A stretch of DNA of 64,000 nt from Trinickia dinghuensis (GTDB taxonomy: Bacteria > Pseudomonadota > Gammaproteobacteria > Burkholderiales > Burkholderiaceae): NCBI RefSeq assembly GCF_003367175.1, contig NZ_QRGA01000001.1, positions 248,001 through 312,000 on the forward strand, read 5' to 3'. Both the position numbers and the translations under genes were made by a program. The notes under the pieces were generated by a model. That model was not told the DNA's origin and made no database searches. It was given only the letters and a program-made list of their open reading frames with translations. Shown here in pieces: positions 17,803-27,384 of the stretch. Positions within the stretch are counted from its first letter, which is position 1, and every line of letters starts with the position of its first letter.

Positions 17803-18509
17803 TGAAACTCCGGGAACAAATCGCCTGCCATGGAAAAAAAGCGGCTCGTGTCGCCCGCTTCCCCACCCGATCCCGCCGGCCGCCTCGCGTCGAGGCTCGG
17901 CTCATCGCCTGTGCGCGCCTCGTCTGCCCGAGCCGATCGCATCCGCTGCCACGCCTCGCCGCCTGCGGCGAGGGCCAAGCTCAAATCGACGATATTGCCC
18001 AGCGTCGCGTTGCGGCAGGCACCGTCATCGGCGATCATGGCCCAGCCACGCCGGGCGAGCGCATCGGCGCAGAGATCGTCAGGCAACGGTTCGCCAAGCG
18101 CCCTTGCCGCCAGTTGAGCTTGGAGGCGAAGCAGCGCCTGTTCTCCAAGGGCCAGCGCAAGCGCGCGGCGGCGCCCGCGGTCAATGCAGCGCCGGATACT
18201 GTCTTGGCAGCCGAGGAGCGCCCTCGCCGCGAGCACACTGCGCAATTCTTCCGGCGCGAGGATCGCGAGGCGGTTGCCCGGCTGCAGGAATGCATCGAGC
18301 GGCACCGGCGTCGAGAACCAGATGCGCCGCGCGGCAGCCACCTTGATCGCCGACGCGCGCGAGCGCGGCGCTCGCGCTTGTTCATGTAGCGGCACTCGGC
18401 TCTCCTCGTCGGGCGCGCGCGACGAGTCCGCCAGCGCCGTCGCCAGCCCGAGCACGCGCGCTTCGAAACCGCGCAGCATTCGGATCAACGGATGATCGGT
18501 CTGGCTCAT
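17787..18509 (-). CDS. hrpB4: T3SS sorting platform protein HrpB4 (SctK)
   Basis: This is a 240-residue, Arg/Ala-rich cytoplasmic protein at the position of HrpB4 (SctK) in Xanthomonas and Ralstonia clusters. ATG 18509 overlaps the hrcJ stop (ATGA). The end FPEFQWLFG resembles the aromatic C-terminus of the family. SctK links the sorting platform pods to the inner ring. Similarity is weak, and synteny carries most of the call. Confidence 0.75.
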   Translation of the reverse strand: MSQTDHPLIRMLRGFEARVLGLATALADSSRAPDEESRVPLHEQARAPRSRASAIKVAAARRIWFSTPVPLDAFLQPGNRLAILAPEELRSVLAARALLGCQDSIRRCIDRGRRRALALALGEQALLRLQAQLAARALGEPLPDDLCADALARRGWAMIADDGACRNATLGNIVDLSLALAAGGEAWQRMRSARADEARTGDEPSLDARRPAGSGGEAGDTSRFFSMAGDLFPEFQWLFG

Positions 18510-19303
18510 GACGCGCCCGCGGGCTTGGGCGCCTTTGCTTTGATGCGCCTGATCCAACGAATCGGCGCGCGCTCTTTTAGCGCCCGCGGCGCCAACGCGA
18601 AGCCGAGCGCAAGCGAGCCCAAAAGCATGCCCAGCACGCCCGCCACGGCGATCCACACCAGCGGCATGCCAGCACCCAAACCGGGCGGAGCAGCCGCGTC
18701 GATCCGCTGCGGCTCGCTGGCTTGCACGAGCGTCACGCTGACGTTGTCGTACACGAGCCCCTCGACGCTATGCACGACGAGATTCTTGATGCTCGGCACA
18801 AGCGCTTGAACATCGGTACCCGGCCGATACTTGATGAAGACGGCAGCCGACGACGGCTTGACGACGTTCGACAACGGGTCGTTGTTCGGTAAGACGATCT
18901 GCACCTGCGCGAAGGCAACGCCGTCCACGCGCGATAGCGTTTCGGACAGCTGCTGCGAGATGCCGTAGATGAAGCGCACCCGCTCGTCGGTCGGGGTGGA
19001 GATCAATCCGTCCTTCTTGAACAACTCGCCGAGCGAGGTGTACTTCTCATGCGGCAATCCGTGTGCCCGGAGTACTTCCATCGAGCGCGCGAAGGTATCG
19101 CCCTCGACCGACACGGTCCAGCTCTTGCCGCTATCCGGCGAAGACTTGCTCGCATCGATTCCGGCCTCGATCAATACGCGCATCAGATCGTTCGCATCCT
19201 GCTCGGACAGCTGTGCATACAACTGTTTGCTGCATCCGGCGAGCAATGCGCTGCCGAGCACGGCAATCGCGATTACACGCAATAGAGTCGGAAAACGGCG
19301 CAT
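18506..19303 (-). CDS. hrcJ: T3SS inner-ring lipoprotein HrcJ (SctJ)
   Basis: This 265-residue lipoprotein has a lipobox LLAGC (Cys24), two ring-building domains ([20 protein letters not shown] and the [12 protein letters not shown] region) and a C-terminal membrane span (residues about 213-238) with a basic cytoplasmic tail. It forms the inner-membrane ring with HrcD. Confidence 0.95.
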   Translation of the reverse strand: MRRFPTLLRVIAIAVLGSALLAGCSKQLYAQLSEQDANDLMRVLIEAGIDASKSSPDSGKSWTVSVEGDTFARSMEVLRAHGLPHEKYTSLGELFKKDGLISTPTDERVRFIYGISQQLSETLSRVDGVAFAQVQIVLPNNDPLSNVVKPSSAAVFIKYRPGTDVQALVPSIKNLVVHSVEGLVYDNVSVTLVQASEPQRIDAAAPPGLGAGMPLVWIAVAGVLGMLLGSLALGFALAPRALKERAPIRWIRRIKAKAPKPAGAS

Positions 19304-19315
19304 CGCGCTCTCCCG

Positions 19316-19741
19316 TCATTGATTCTTCATCAGCGTCTGCACGGTGCTCTTTCCGCCCTGTGCGACGGCGGTACCCGTGTAGATCTTCACCATTTCCTCG
19401 GTGATCTCGCGCTGGATCTGCAGGGACTGCGCTTGCACCTGCTGCATCGACAGGTTGCCGCTCGATGCGTCGAACGCATCGATCTTTTGGGTCAAGGCAT
19501 CGAACGCTTGGTCCTGCGTCGCCACCGCCTGCGAAACGGTGGACGGCCCTTGGATCCGGCCGCCCTGTTCCGGCGTGAGGCGCGCTTGAGCGAGCGCTTC
19601 TTGAAAGCGAGCGCCTAGGCCGCCGGGCGCTTGGGTGCCGAACGCGCCTTGCGCGGCGCCCGTCACGCCTGCCGAGGGATCGGCAGGCGATATCGAAGGC
19701 GGCGGGGCGATGGGAGCGATCGAAGCAATTGCCGAGGTCAT
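19316..19741 (-). CDS. hrpB2: T3SS inner rod protein HrpB2 (SctI)
   Basis: This 141-residue protein has a low-complexity Ala/Pro N-terminus and a conserved helical C-terminus ending EEMVKIYTGTAVAQGGKSTVQTLMKNQ-like, typical of HrpB2/SctI rod proteins. ATG 19741 follows GAGGAGG at 6 bases, ruling out the longer frame from 19822. It lies between hrpB1 and hrcJ as in Xanthomonas. Confidence 0.85.
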   Translation of the reverse strand: MTSAIASIAPIAPPPSISPADPSAGVTGAAQGAFGTQAPGGLGARFQEALAQARLTPEQGGRIQGPSTVSQAVATQDQAFDALTQKIDAFDASSGNLSMQQVQAQSLQIQREITEEMVKIYTGTAVAQGGKSTVQTLMKNQ

Positions 19742-19751
19742 GGCTGCCTCC

Positions 19752-20231
19752 TCATGCGCGCATATAGCTGAACGACATCGCTTGCCTGAGCAGCTCGGCC
19801 GCGTCGGCCTTAGCCGATGCATCGCTCGTTTCGTTCGCGTCGCTCTTCTCGCGCTTGCCCATCAGCAGGTTCATCAGCCCGACGGATTCGGCATCCTCGT
19901 CGCGCGTGAGCACCTGGTTCGCGTAGATGCGCCAGCTCGTGTCGCCGAGCGACGACATGCATACCGCGAGCAGGGCCGTCACGTAGGGGCCGAACGGGGG
20001 CTGCAACTCGCGGCCTTCCAGCTGCCGCAGCAGTTGCGCCGCATCGGCCATGCGATTGCGGCGGATCAGGAGCCACGCGTCGTAGGCATTGAGTTCGACG
20101 AAATTGGGGCGCATCACGTGCAGTGCCGCGAGCAGGCGATCCGCTTCGTCCAAGTGGCCTTTGCGCGCGGCCCAAGTCAACAGCTCGACCAGAGCCGACA
20201 CCAAGCGGTTGCTGCATGTCGTGAGATTCAT
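19752..20231 (-). CDS. hrpB1: HrpB1/HrpK family T3SS protein
   Basis: This 159-residue helical protein has a TPR-like pattern (GHLDEADRLLAALHVMRP, MADAAQLLRQLEG), as in the HrpB1/HrpK family that leads the hrpB operon in Xanthomonas and Ralstonia. Family members are secreted or periplasmic accessory factors. It is first gene of the minus-strand run, 164 bases downstream of an hrpII/PIP box. Confidence 0.85.
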   Translation of the reverse strand: MNLTTCSNRLVSALVELLTWAARKGHLDEADRLLAALHVMRPNFVELNAYDAWLLIRRNRMADAAQLLRQLEGRELQPPFGPYVTALLAVCMSSLGDTSWRIYANQVLTRDEDAESVGLMNLLMGKREKSDANETSDASAKADAAELLRQAMSFSYMRA

Positions 20232-20395
20232 CGTTACGCCTCGCGAAGTTCGAATTCGTCAATCAATCAGGACCAAGATCAGGATCGGGAGCGGCGTCGG
20301 CCGCACCGCCGCTATTCGGGAACACCCCGTTCCGGGGCGATCTCGCCGATGGCCATAACGTATCCGGCGGCGCCGTGACGCTTCCCCGCCAGCGG

Positions 20396-20419
20396 CGAAT
20401 TCCGTCGCCCGCCAGCGAA
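20396..20419 (-). promoter_or_regulatory. hrpII / PIP box for the hrpB1 operon
   Basis: Read on the minus strand it is TTCGC-N15-TTCGC, a perfect PIP box and a TTCG-N16-TTCG hrpII box. It lies 164 bases before hrpB1. Confidence 0.8.
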
Positions 20420-20465
20420 CCGCTCTGGCCGCCTCGGCCGCCGCCCCAGCTTCGCTCCGCTCGAT

Positions 20466-20489
20466 TTCGCCGGCCGACGCGCCGTTTCG
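20466..20489 (+). promoter_or_regulatory. hrpII box for the hrcU operon
   Basis: TTCG-N16-TTCG is exact, 119 bases before hrcU. The second half continues with T, so it is not a perfect PIP box. Confidence 0.75.
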
Positions 20490-20608
20490 TCGCTCGGGGA
20501 GCCGCATACGGCCGGCTCGCGCGAGACTCGCGGCGAATCCCAGATCCCTAGATCCCCCGATCAACCCCGGATCGATCCCATCGATGCGTTTAGACGGAGC
20601 GGCCGCCG

Positions 20609-21724
20609 ATGTCCGACGAGAAGACTGAAGAGCCGACAGACAAGAAGCTGCGCGACGCCCGCCGCGACGGCGAAACGGTCAAGAGCCCCGATCTGTCGTT
20701 TTCGTTGCTGCTGATCGCCGCGTCACTGGGTCTATCGCTCGCGGGACCGGCGATGGGTGAGCATCTTCGCGCGCTCATGAACATCGCGCTCGACGTCCAT
20801 GCCGCGGGCGAGACGGACGCCGACCTGCGCCGCGCCATGGGGCGCATCGGCATGCAGGCGCTGCTGCTGTCGATACCGGTGCTCGTCGCGGTCGTCGCCG
20901 CCATCGCGGCGGTCGCATCGCAAGTCGGGGTCGCGATTTCGTTCAAGCCGCTCGAGCCGAAGTTCAACGCCATCAACCCGGCCTCGGGCCTGAAGCGGAT
21001 GTTTTCGCTGCGCTCGTTCATCGACCTCGCGAAGATGCTCGTCAAAGCGGCCGTGCTCGCGGCGGCGCTCTACAAAACGCTGATCGCGCTGGTCCCCCTG
21101 ATCGTCGGCGTCGCCTACGAGCCCGTGCCCGATCTGATCGAGCTTTCGTGGTCCGCGCTGTGCCGCCTCTTCGCCGTGAGCGGCGTGCTCTATCTCGTGC
21201 TCGGCGTTGCCGACTACGGCATTCAGAAGTGGCTCTTCATCCGCGACCACCGCATGAGCAAGGAAGACGTCAAGCGGGAACACAAGGACGCCGAAGGCGA
21301 TCCGCATCTGAAGGGAAAGCGCAAGCAAGTGGCGAAGGAGATCGTCGAAGGCAACCCGGAAAAGGCCGTGTCCGGTGCGCAGGCCGTGATCGTGAATCCG
21401 ACTCACTATGCCGTCGCCGTGCGCTACATGCCCGAGGAATACGACCTCCCGCGCATCGTTGCAAAAGGCGTCGATGCCGACGCGCTCGAGATCCGGCGCA
21501 TGGCCGAACGCCACGGCGTGCCGATCGTCGGCAATCCGCCGCTCGCGCGCGCGCTCTATCTCGTGCCGGTCGACGACGCCATCCCCGAAGCCTGTTTCAA
21601 AGCCGTGGCCGCCGTGCTCGCCTGGGTCGAGGACATGGCGGCCGCGCGCCGCGGCGAGGAACCCGGCCGAATCCATCCGGCCTCGAACGCGCCCGTTCAA
21701 CCCCATCGAGGCTTACCGTCATGA
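20609..21724 (+). CDS. hrcU: T3SS autoprotease / switch protein HrcU (SctU)
   Basis: This 371-residue protein has four membrane segments in the N-terminal half and a cytoplasmic C-terminal domain with the self-cleavage motif Asn-Pro-Thr-His at residues 263-266. The start follows ACGGAGC. SctU controls the change of substrate class together with HpaP. It overlaps hrcV (ATGA). Confidence 0.97.
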   Translation: MSDEKTEEPTDKKLRDARRDGETVKSPDLSFSLLLIAASLGLSLAGPAMGEHLRALMNIALDVHAAGETDADLRRAMGRIGMQALLLSIPVLVAVVAAIAAVASQVGVAISFKPLEPKFNAINPASGLKRMFSLRSFIDLAKMLVKAAVLAAALYKTLIALVPLIVGVAYEPVPDLIELSWSALCRLFAVSGVLYLVLGVADYGIQKWLFIRDHRMSKEDVKREHKDAEGDPHLKGKRKQVAKEIVEGNPEKAVSGAQAVIVNPTHYAVAVRYMPEEYDLPRIVAKGVDADALEIRRMAERHGVPIVGNPPLARALYLVPVDDAIPEACFKAVAAVLAWVEDMAAARRGEEPGRIHPASNAPVQPHRGLPS

Positions 21725-23781
21725 CCAAAAGCGCCACCATGTCGAGCGCGTCGCAATACAGCGGAGAAATCGCGATCGCCGGCGTCATCGTCGCCGTCGT
21801 CGCGCTGATGATTCTGCCACTGCCCACCTTCCTGATCGACATGCTGCTCGGCGTGAACATCACGACGAGCGTCGTGCTGCTGATGGTCACGATGTACATC
21901 CCGAAGGCCACCTCGCTCTCGGCCTTTCCATCGCTGCTGCTGTTCACGACGCTGTTCCGGCTCTCGCTGAACATCGCTTCGACGAAGTCGATCCTGCTGC
22001 ACGCCGAGGCCGGGCACATCATCGACAGCTTCGGCGAACTCGTCGTCGGCGGCAATCTCGTGGTCGGCCTCGTCGTCTTTCTCATCATCACGACGGTTCA
22101 GTTCATCGTCATTGCAAAGGGATCCGAGCGCGTGGCCGAAGTCGGCGCGCGCTTCACGCTCGACGGCATGCCCGGCAAGCAGATGAGCATTGACGCCGAC
22201 GTGCGCGCCGGCAACCTGACGGCCGAGCAAGCGCAAAAGCGCCGCGCCCTGCTTGCGATCGAAAGCCAGCTCCACGGCGGGATGGACGGCGCGATGAAGT
22301 TCGTGAAGGGCGATGCGATCGCCGGCCTCGTCATTACGATGGTCAACATCCTGGCCGGCATCGTCATCGGTGTGACCTATCACGGCATGTCGGCCGGCGA
22401 AGCGGCGAATCGCTTTTCCGTGTTGTCGATCGGCGATGCGATGGTGTCGCAGATCCCATCATTGCTCATTTCCGTTGCGGCCGGCGTGCTGATTACGCGC
22501 GTGGCCGACGAGGACAGCAAGCCGCGTTCGCTCGGCACCGAAATTCTCGAGCAGCTCTCGGGCAATACGCGCGCGCTGTTCAGCGCCGCCGCGCTGCTGT
22601 GCGGCTTCGCGCTCGTGCCCGGGTTTCCGTGGCTGCTCTTCCTCGCTTTGGCGGCGGGACTGACTTTCGGCGCCTTCATGCTGAACCGCAAGCAGCGCAA
22701 GGCGAACGAGCCCGCCGGCCCCGAACTTCCGGCGCTGACGCGCGAAGGCTCGAAGGAACGGGCGCCGACGATTTCGACGAAGGCGCCCGCGTTCGCCGTT
22801 CCGCTCGCGATTCGCCTATCGCCCGCGCTGGCGGCGCTGATCGACGCGGAAAAACTCGACGAAGCGTTCGAACAGGGACGCCGGGCGCTCACAGCCGACC
22901 TCGGCCTGCCCTTTCCGCGCACCGCGCTGTGGGTGGCCGACGAATTGAAAGACCACGCCTATCAACTGCTCGTACAGGACGTGCCGGCGGCGCCGGTCGA
23001 TCTTCCGCCGAGCGTGGCCGTGCTGCGCGACGTGCCCGATAGCTTGCGCGCGCAATGCGAGGAGCGGCGCGATGTCGCTGGGCTCGCTCATAGCTATTGG
23101 ATCGACGCGGCGAGCGTGCCGAGCGAATCGAGCAAGGACATCGTCACTCGCGAAGCGTTGATCGCCGGGCATGCGATCGCGCAGTTGGGTTCCGAGGCGA
23201 AGCTCTTCATCGGCCTTCAGGAAACGCAGTGGCTGCTCGAGCGCGCGGGCACCGAGTATCCCGGGCTCGTGGCCGAAGTGCAGAAGGCGCTGCCGGCCCA
23301 ACGGATCGCGGAAGTGCTGCGGCGAATGCTCGAAGAGCACGTGCCGATCCGCAACATGCGCGCGATTCTCGAAAGCCTCGTGATTTGGGGCCCAAAAGAA
23401 AAAGACCTGCTGATGGTGACCGAGTATGTGCGCGGCGACCTCGGCCGCTTCATCGCGCACCGAGCGACGGGCGGCAGCGGCGAATTGCCGGCAATCGTGC
23501 TCGATCCCGAAGTCGAGCAGACGATCCGCCAGGCGATCAAGCCGACGCCCGCCGGCAACTTCCTCGCGCTCGAGCCGGCCACGGTCGATACGCTGCTCGG
23601 CAACCTCGAAGCCATCTGCGGCGCGGAACCGGTCAAGCATCTGGCTGTGATTGCTGCGATGGACATTCGCCGCTACGTGCGGCGCATGGTCGAGCAGCGC
23701 CTGCCTTGGCTGCCCGTCTATTCATTCCAAGAACTCGGATCGGACGCGCATCTCACGCCCGTCGGCCGTCTCACGTTCTAA
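21721..23781 (+). CDS. hrcV: T3SS export gate protein HrcV (SctV)
   Basis: This 686-residue protein has about eight N-terminal membrane segments with the FHIPEP-family signature region (LSLNIASTKSILLHAEAG, FTLDGMPGKQMSIDAD) and a large cytoplasmic domain forming the nonameric export ring. ATG 21721 overlaps the hrcU stop. Full length for the family. Confidence 0.97.
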   Translation: MTKSATMSSASQYSGEIAIAGVIVAVVALMILPLPTFLIDMLLGVNITTSVVLLMVTMYIPKATSLSAFPSLLLFTTLFRLSLNIASTKSILLHAEAGHIIDSFGELVVGGNLVVGLVVFLIITTVQFIVIAKGSERVAEVGARFTLDGMPGKQMSIDADVRAGNLTAEQAQKRRALLAIESQLHGGMDGAMKFVKGDAIAGLVITMVNILAGIVIGVTYHGMSAGEAANRFSVLSIGDAMVSQIPSLLISVAAGVLITRVADEDSKPRSLGTEILEQLSGNTRALFSAAALLCGFALVPGFPWLLFLALAAGLTFGAFMLNRKQRKANEPAGPELPALTREGSKERAPTISTKAPAFAVPLAIRLSPALAALIDAEKLDEAFEQGRRALTADLGLPFPRTALWVADELKDHAYQLLVQDVPAAPVDLPPSVAVLRDVPDSLRAQCEERRDVAGLAHSYWIDAASVPSESSKDIVTREALIAGHAIAQLGSEAKLFIGLQETQWLLERAGTEYPGLVAEVQKALPAQRIAEVLRRMLEEHVPIRNMRAILESLVIWGPKEKDLLMVTEYVRGDLGRFIAHRATGGSGELPAIVLDPEVEQTIRQAIKPTPAGNFLALEPATVDTLLGNLEAICGAEPVKHLAVIAAMDIRRYVRRMVEQRLPWLPVYSFQELGSDAHLTPVGRLTF

Positions 23782-23798
23782 CCGGCGCGGAAACCGCT

Positions 23799-24533
23799 AT
23801 GACCGATCGCGTCCGCCATCCCCGCGACGTCCGCATCGTGCCGGGTGCGGCGCCTGCTTCCTCGTCGGCGCCCGCGCCGCGCGCGTCGTCGAACGCCACG
23901 GCCGTGCAGATTTTTCGGCTGCTCACCAGCCAGGCGGAAGCCGGGCCGACGGCTGCGCCGGTCGACGATTTCGGCGAGCAGCCGGCCGGCCAGACCGACA
24001 CGCACGCACGGGACATGACGGGCTCGGGATCCGGCACGGCGATACCGGCGCCGCCGCCGGCAGGCGAACAGCCGCAACCTCAGCGCCCCACGGCCGCGTT
24101 GTCGCACGGCGAAGCACAGCGCGACGGGTCGCCCCGGGCGGCGATTGCAGGCGCACACGCTTTAGCACGCAGACAAACGCCAACACCCGAGCCGCACGAG
24201 CAAGATGCCGCGCTCGGCAAGCAAATCGTCCAAGCCTGCGCGGCGGCCGCGCACGGCGAACTGTTCACGCGCGAACTGGCCGACCGCATTGCCCGGTTCT
24301 GCTCGACCTCGGGCACGTCGGGCGACGCATCGTGGGCTGTCACGCTGCCGATGAACCCCGCAGTGCTGCCGGATACGCTGCTTCATCTACAACTTTCGCC
24401 GTCGTCCATCGGTATTCGCTTCGAAACATCCCATCCGCGCTCGACGCAATTAATCTCAGACAACACCGACGCCTTGCGTACACGCCTCGCCGACGCGCTA
24501 GGCCGCCGGATCGATGTCGACGTCGCCGCGTGA
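23799..24533 (+). CDS. hpaP: T3SS substrate-specificity switch protein HpaP/HpaC (SctP)
   Basis: This is a 244-residue protein with a long disordered Pro/Ala/Gln-rich N-terminal half and a compact C-terminal domain (WAVTLPMNPAVLPDTLLHLQ and following), as in T3S4 switch proteins. Located after hrcV exactly as hpaC/hpaP in Xanthomonas and Ralstonia. The expected partner is the cytoplasmic domain of HrcU. Confidence 0.8.
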   Translation: MTDRVRHPRDVRIVPGAAPASSSAPAPRASSNATAVQIFRLLTSQAEAGPTAAPVDDFGEQPAGQTDTHARDMTGSGSGTAIPAPPPAGEQPQPQRPTAALSHGEAQRDGSPRAAIAGAHALARRQTPTPEPHEQDAALGKQIVQACAAAAHGELFTRELADRIARFCSTSGTSGDASWAVTLPMNPAVLPDTLLHLQLSPSSIGIRFETSHPRSTQLISDNTDALRTRLADALGRRIDVDVAA

Positions 24534-24590
24534 TCGGCCGCCGTTCGCCGTTCACCCTTTGCCACCTTGCATGAGGAGTTCAACCCAACC

Positions 24591-25658
24591 ATGACCGACG
24601 CCTCGCCGATTTCGCTCGAAGGCAAGCTGCCACGCTATAGCGAGGCGCTAGCGCGGCTCACGCGCGCCCTGGCCTTGCGTCATTCGACGTATCCGGCGGC
24701 GGCGCATGGGCTGGGACTGCGCGGCATCGAACCGCGCGCCTTCGAGCGGCCGCTGACGTTGACGTTCGACAGCGCTCATGGCGACGTCCTCATCGTCCTC
24801 GACGCGGCCGAACATTCAGCACTCCTGAGCATTGCGCTCGACAGCGAACCGAAACGTGCGAGCGCACTCGCCGGCATGTGGCTCGCCGATTGTCTGGCTC
24901 GCTTCGATACGGGCGAAGGCGGCGCGCCGTCCGTCCAATCGATTTCGCTCGGTGCCCATGCGGCCGACGTCCGAGGACTGCACCTCGCGCTCGATGCCGG
25001 CGGCATGACGACGAAGCTCGCCGTCGGCGAACTGCCCGCTGCGCTCGCCGCCGATTACGAGCGCGCGTGGGCGCGTCCGCCGGTACACGTGCCGCTCGAC
25101 ACCGTGAACGACATCGTCGTGCCGGGCGCGATCCGCCTGCGCAGCCGCCTGTGCTCGCCGGCGACGCTCGCTTCGCTGCGCCGCCATGACGTACTGCTCG
25201 GCTGGCAGCCCGGTCTGCCATTCGTCGAAGGCGACACCATCGAACACGCTTCATTGCGCCTCGGCGCCCCGCGCGGACGCCAATTGCGCGCCGGGGTGCG
25301 CGTGGGCACGCACACCGTAACCTTGGAGACTCCCGTGACTCTCGCCACCGCCGCCCAGCCCGGCGACTTCGATCCGCTCGCCGGCGGATCGAGCGACCCG
25401 GCTACCGAACCGCTCGTTCCCGTGTCCTCCATCGATCTGCCGGTCCACGTCGAGTTGCTCAGCGTGAACCTGAGCGTCGCTCAGATCGCCTCGCTGCAGC
25501 CGGGCTACGTGCTCGATCTCCCGCTGCCGCTGGCCGACTCCGCAGTGCGCCTCGTCTCGTATGGCCAGACGCTCGCGTTCGGCACGCTCGTCGCCGTCGG
25601 CGAAAACCTCGGCGTTCAAATTCACCGCATGGCGGCCGGCGATGAACGGCAATCTTGA
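24591..25658 (+). CDS. hrcQ: T3SS cytoplasmic ring protein HrcQ (SctQ)
   Basis: This is a 355-residue product with a C-terminal SPOA (FliN-like) domain (IDLPVHVELLSVNLSVAQIA, LPLPLADSAVRLV). In some relatives the gene is split into hrcQA and hrcQB, but here it is one frame. The start ATG 24591 has GAGGAG 12 bases upstream, a long spacing. The 3' end overlaps hrcR by 17 bases. Confidence 0.92.
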   Translation: MTDASPISLEGKLPRYSEALARLTRALALRHSTYPAAAHGLGLRGIEPRAFERPLTLTFDSAHGDVLIVLDAAEHSALLSIALDSEPKRASALAGMWLADCLARFDTGEGGAPSVQSISLGAHAADVRGLHLALDAGGMTTKLAVGELPAALAADYERAWARPPVHVPLDTVNDIVVPGAIRLRSRLCSPATLASLRRHDVLLGWQPGLPFVEGDTIEHASLRLGAPRGRQLRAGVRVGTHTVTLETPVTLATAAQPGDFDPLAGGSSDPATEPLVPVSSIDLPVHVELLSVNLSVAQIASLQPGYVLDLPLPLADSAVRLVSYGQTLAFGTLVAVGENLGVQIHRMAAGDERQS

Positions 25659-26289
25659 CGTCGCCTCGCTGCTCGTCGCGCTGTTCGCGTTCGGCCTGCT
25701 GCCGTTCGCGGCGATGGTCGTCACGTCCTACACCAAGATCGTCGTAGTGCTGGGCTTGCTGCGCAATGCGCTCGGCGTGCAGCAGGTGCCGCCGAGCACC
25801 GTGCTCAACGGCATCGCGATGATCGTGAGCTGCTTCATCATGGCGCCCGTCGGCATGGAAGCGGTCCATCGCGCGCAACTTTCGAGCGAGCAGACGGCGA
25901 CGAGTCAGGTGATGCCGATCTTCGACGCCGCGCGCGAGCCCTTTCGCCAATTTCTGATCAAGCACACGGACGAGCGCGAGAAGGCGTTCTTCATCCGCTC
26001 GGCTCAGCAGATCTGGCCGGCCGACAAAGCCGCGAGCCTGAAGCCGGACGATCTCGTGGTGCTAGCACCGGCCTTCACGCTGACCGAGCTGACCTCCGCG
26101 TTCAAGATCGGTTTCCTGATCTATTTGGCGTTCGTCGTCATCGATCTGATCGTGGCCAACATTCTGATGGCGCTCGGTCTGTCGCAGGTCACGCCGACCA
26201 ACGTGGCGATCCCCTTCAAGCTGCTGCTGTTCGTATCGATGGATGGATGGTCGACACTGATCCACGGGCTCATTTCGACCTACAAGTGA
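25642..26289 (+). CDS. hrcR: T3SS export gate protein HrcR (SctR)
   Basis: This 215-residue inner-membrane protein has the SctR/FliP pattern (SYTKIVVVLGLLRNALG, PPSTVLNGIAM, APAFTLTELTSAFKIGFLIY, PTNVAIPFKLLLF). It forms the core of the export gate with HrcS and HrcT. Confidence 0.97.
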   Translation: MNGNLDVASLLVALFAFGLLPFAAMVVTSYTKIVVVLGLLRNALGVQQVPPSTVLNGIAMIVSCFIMAPVGMEAVHRAQLSSEQTATSQVMPIFDAAREPFRQFLIKHTDEREKAFFIRSAQQIWPADKAASLKPDDLVVLAPAFTLTELTSAFKIGFLIYLAFVVIDLIVANILMALGLSQVTPTNVAIPFKLLLFVSMDGWSTLIHGLISTYK

Positions 26290-26316
26290 ACGAATGAACG
26301 AGCGAAGGAGCAACCA

Positions 26317-26577
26317 ATGGATGCCGATGCAATCACTCGCTTGACGACGGACGCGCTGACGCTGTGTCTGCTCGTGTCGCTGCCGGCCGTCGGCGTGGCG
26401 GCGATCGCCGGCCTCGCGATCGCGTTCCTGCAAGCGGTCACGTCGCTGCAAGACTCGACGATCTCGCACGGCTTCAAATTCCTGATCGTCACGGTCGTGA
26501 TCATCGTTGCCGCCCCGTGGGGCGCGTCGGCCGTGTTGAATTTCGCGCAATCGGTCATGCGCAGCGTGTTCCCGTGA
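26317..26577 (+). CDS. hrcS: T3SS export gate protein HrcS (SctS)
   Basis: This 86-residue protein has two membrane segments and the SctS/FliQ pattern (ITRLTTDALTLCLLVSLPAV; FLQAVTSLQDSTISHGFKF). AAGGAG lies 6 bases before the ATG. The stop overlaps the hpaA start. Confidence 0.96.
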   Translation: MDADAITRLTTDALTLCLLVSLPAVGVAAIAGLAIAFLQAVTSLQDSTISHGFKFLIVTVVIIVAAPWGASAVLNFAQSVMRSVFP

Positions 26578-27341
26578 GCGTGCATCTGCGCGGCATCGGC
26601 TTAAGCTCGGTGCCTGTCGACGACAGCGCATCGTCGCAGAACACGCAAGGGCCGTTCGGCCCGCAGGGTCATCATCACCCTCACCACCACGTTCATCAAG
26701 GCGGAAAGAGCGGTGCCCGCTCGCGCTCGAAACGCCGGCGCGGCGCGGATTCGCCGGACGGCGTGGACGAATCGGCCGCCAGCGAAGAACTGCAGATGAT
26801 GCTCAACGAGCATCTGCAGAAGCAGAGCGAGTTCGTCATGCGTGTTGCCGAGCGCCATCCCGGCGACCGCGGGGGATCGGGCGGCGACGGACGCGACGGC
26901 AGAGACAACGACGACGGCGCGATCTGGCGCCCGGCGAAGCGCCTTTCGGCCGGCAAACGCTTCCAGCGCGGCATGGACGGAGCGTATGACGCCGAGCAGG
27001 CGCACGAAGCCGCGGAATCCGCATTGCTGCACGCGCGCGAGGCGCAAGCGCAGGCGCATCCGCAGATGAGTTCGACCTATGCGGTATTGGCCGCCATGCG
27101 CGACTTCCTCGCGTTGCCGAGCGCTGCCGCCCATGCGTCCGGCACGCTCGCGGCGGTACGGCAGCGGCTTATCGAGGCCGTCGGCACGCCGGCGAAACGC
27201 GCGCCTGTTCAGCAGCAGTCGATCAATTTGCTGCTGCCGTTGATGCTGCTCAATCTCGAACGCGCCCGCACCGATACCGAGCGCGCGCTCGCGGTCGCCA
27301 AGCTCAATTCGCTGCTCGACCGCCGCCGGTCGTACGTTTGA
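26574..27341 (+). CDS. hpaA: T3SS control protein HpaA
   Basis: This 255-residue protein is read from GTG 26574, overlapping the hrcS stop (GTGA). It has a His-rich stretch near residues 30-40 (GHHHPHHHVHQGG) followed by a basic block SRSKRRRG that looks like a nuclear localisation signal, and a charged helical C-terminal half. Xanthomonas HpaA, located at the same place after hrcS, is an exported regulator of secretion with nuclear localisation signals. The order hrcQ-R-S-hpaA-hrcD-hrpD6 is identical. Confidence 0.8.
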   Translation: MSVHLRGIGLSSVPVDDSASSQNTQGPFGPQGHHHPHHHVHQGGKSGARSRSKRRRGADSPDGVDESAASEELQMMLNEHLQKQSEFVMRVAERHPGDRGGSGGDGRDGRDNDDGAIWRPAKRLSAGKRFQRGMDGAYDAEQAHEAAESALLHAREAQAQAHPQMSSTYAVLAAMRDFLALPSAAAHASGTLAAVRQRLIEAVGTPAKRAPVQQQSINLLLPLMLLNLERARTDTERALAVAKLNSLLDRRRSYV

Positions 27342-27384
27342 ACGCGTGCGCGAGACGCGCAACGCAATGACTAGGAGTTCGCTC

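Larger units (their letters stand above)
20232..20608. promoter_or_regulatory. Divergent hrpB1 / hrcU control region
   Basis: This 377-bp intergenic region between the two halves of the T3SS contains no gene. Two hrpII boxes point outward (20396-20419 minus and 20466-20489 plus). On the minus strand TACGTTAT, about 32 bases beyond the box, is a plausible -10 element. Confidence 0.7.
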
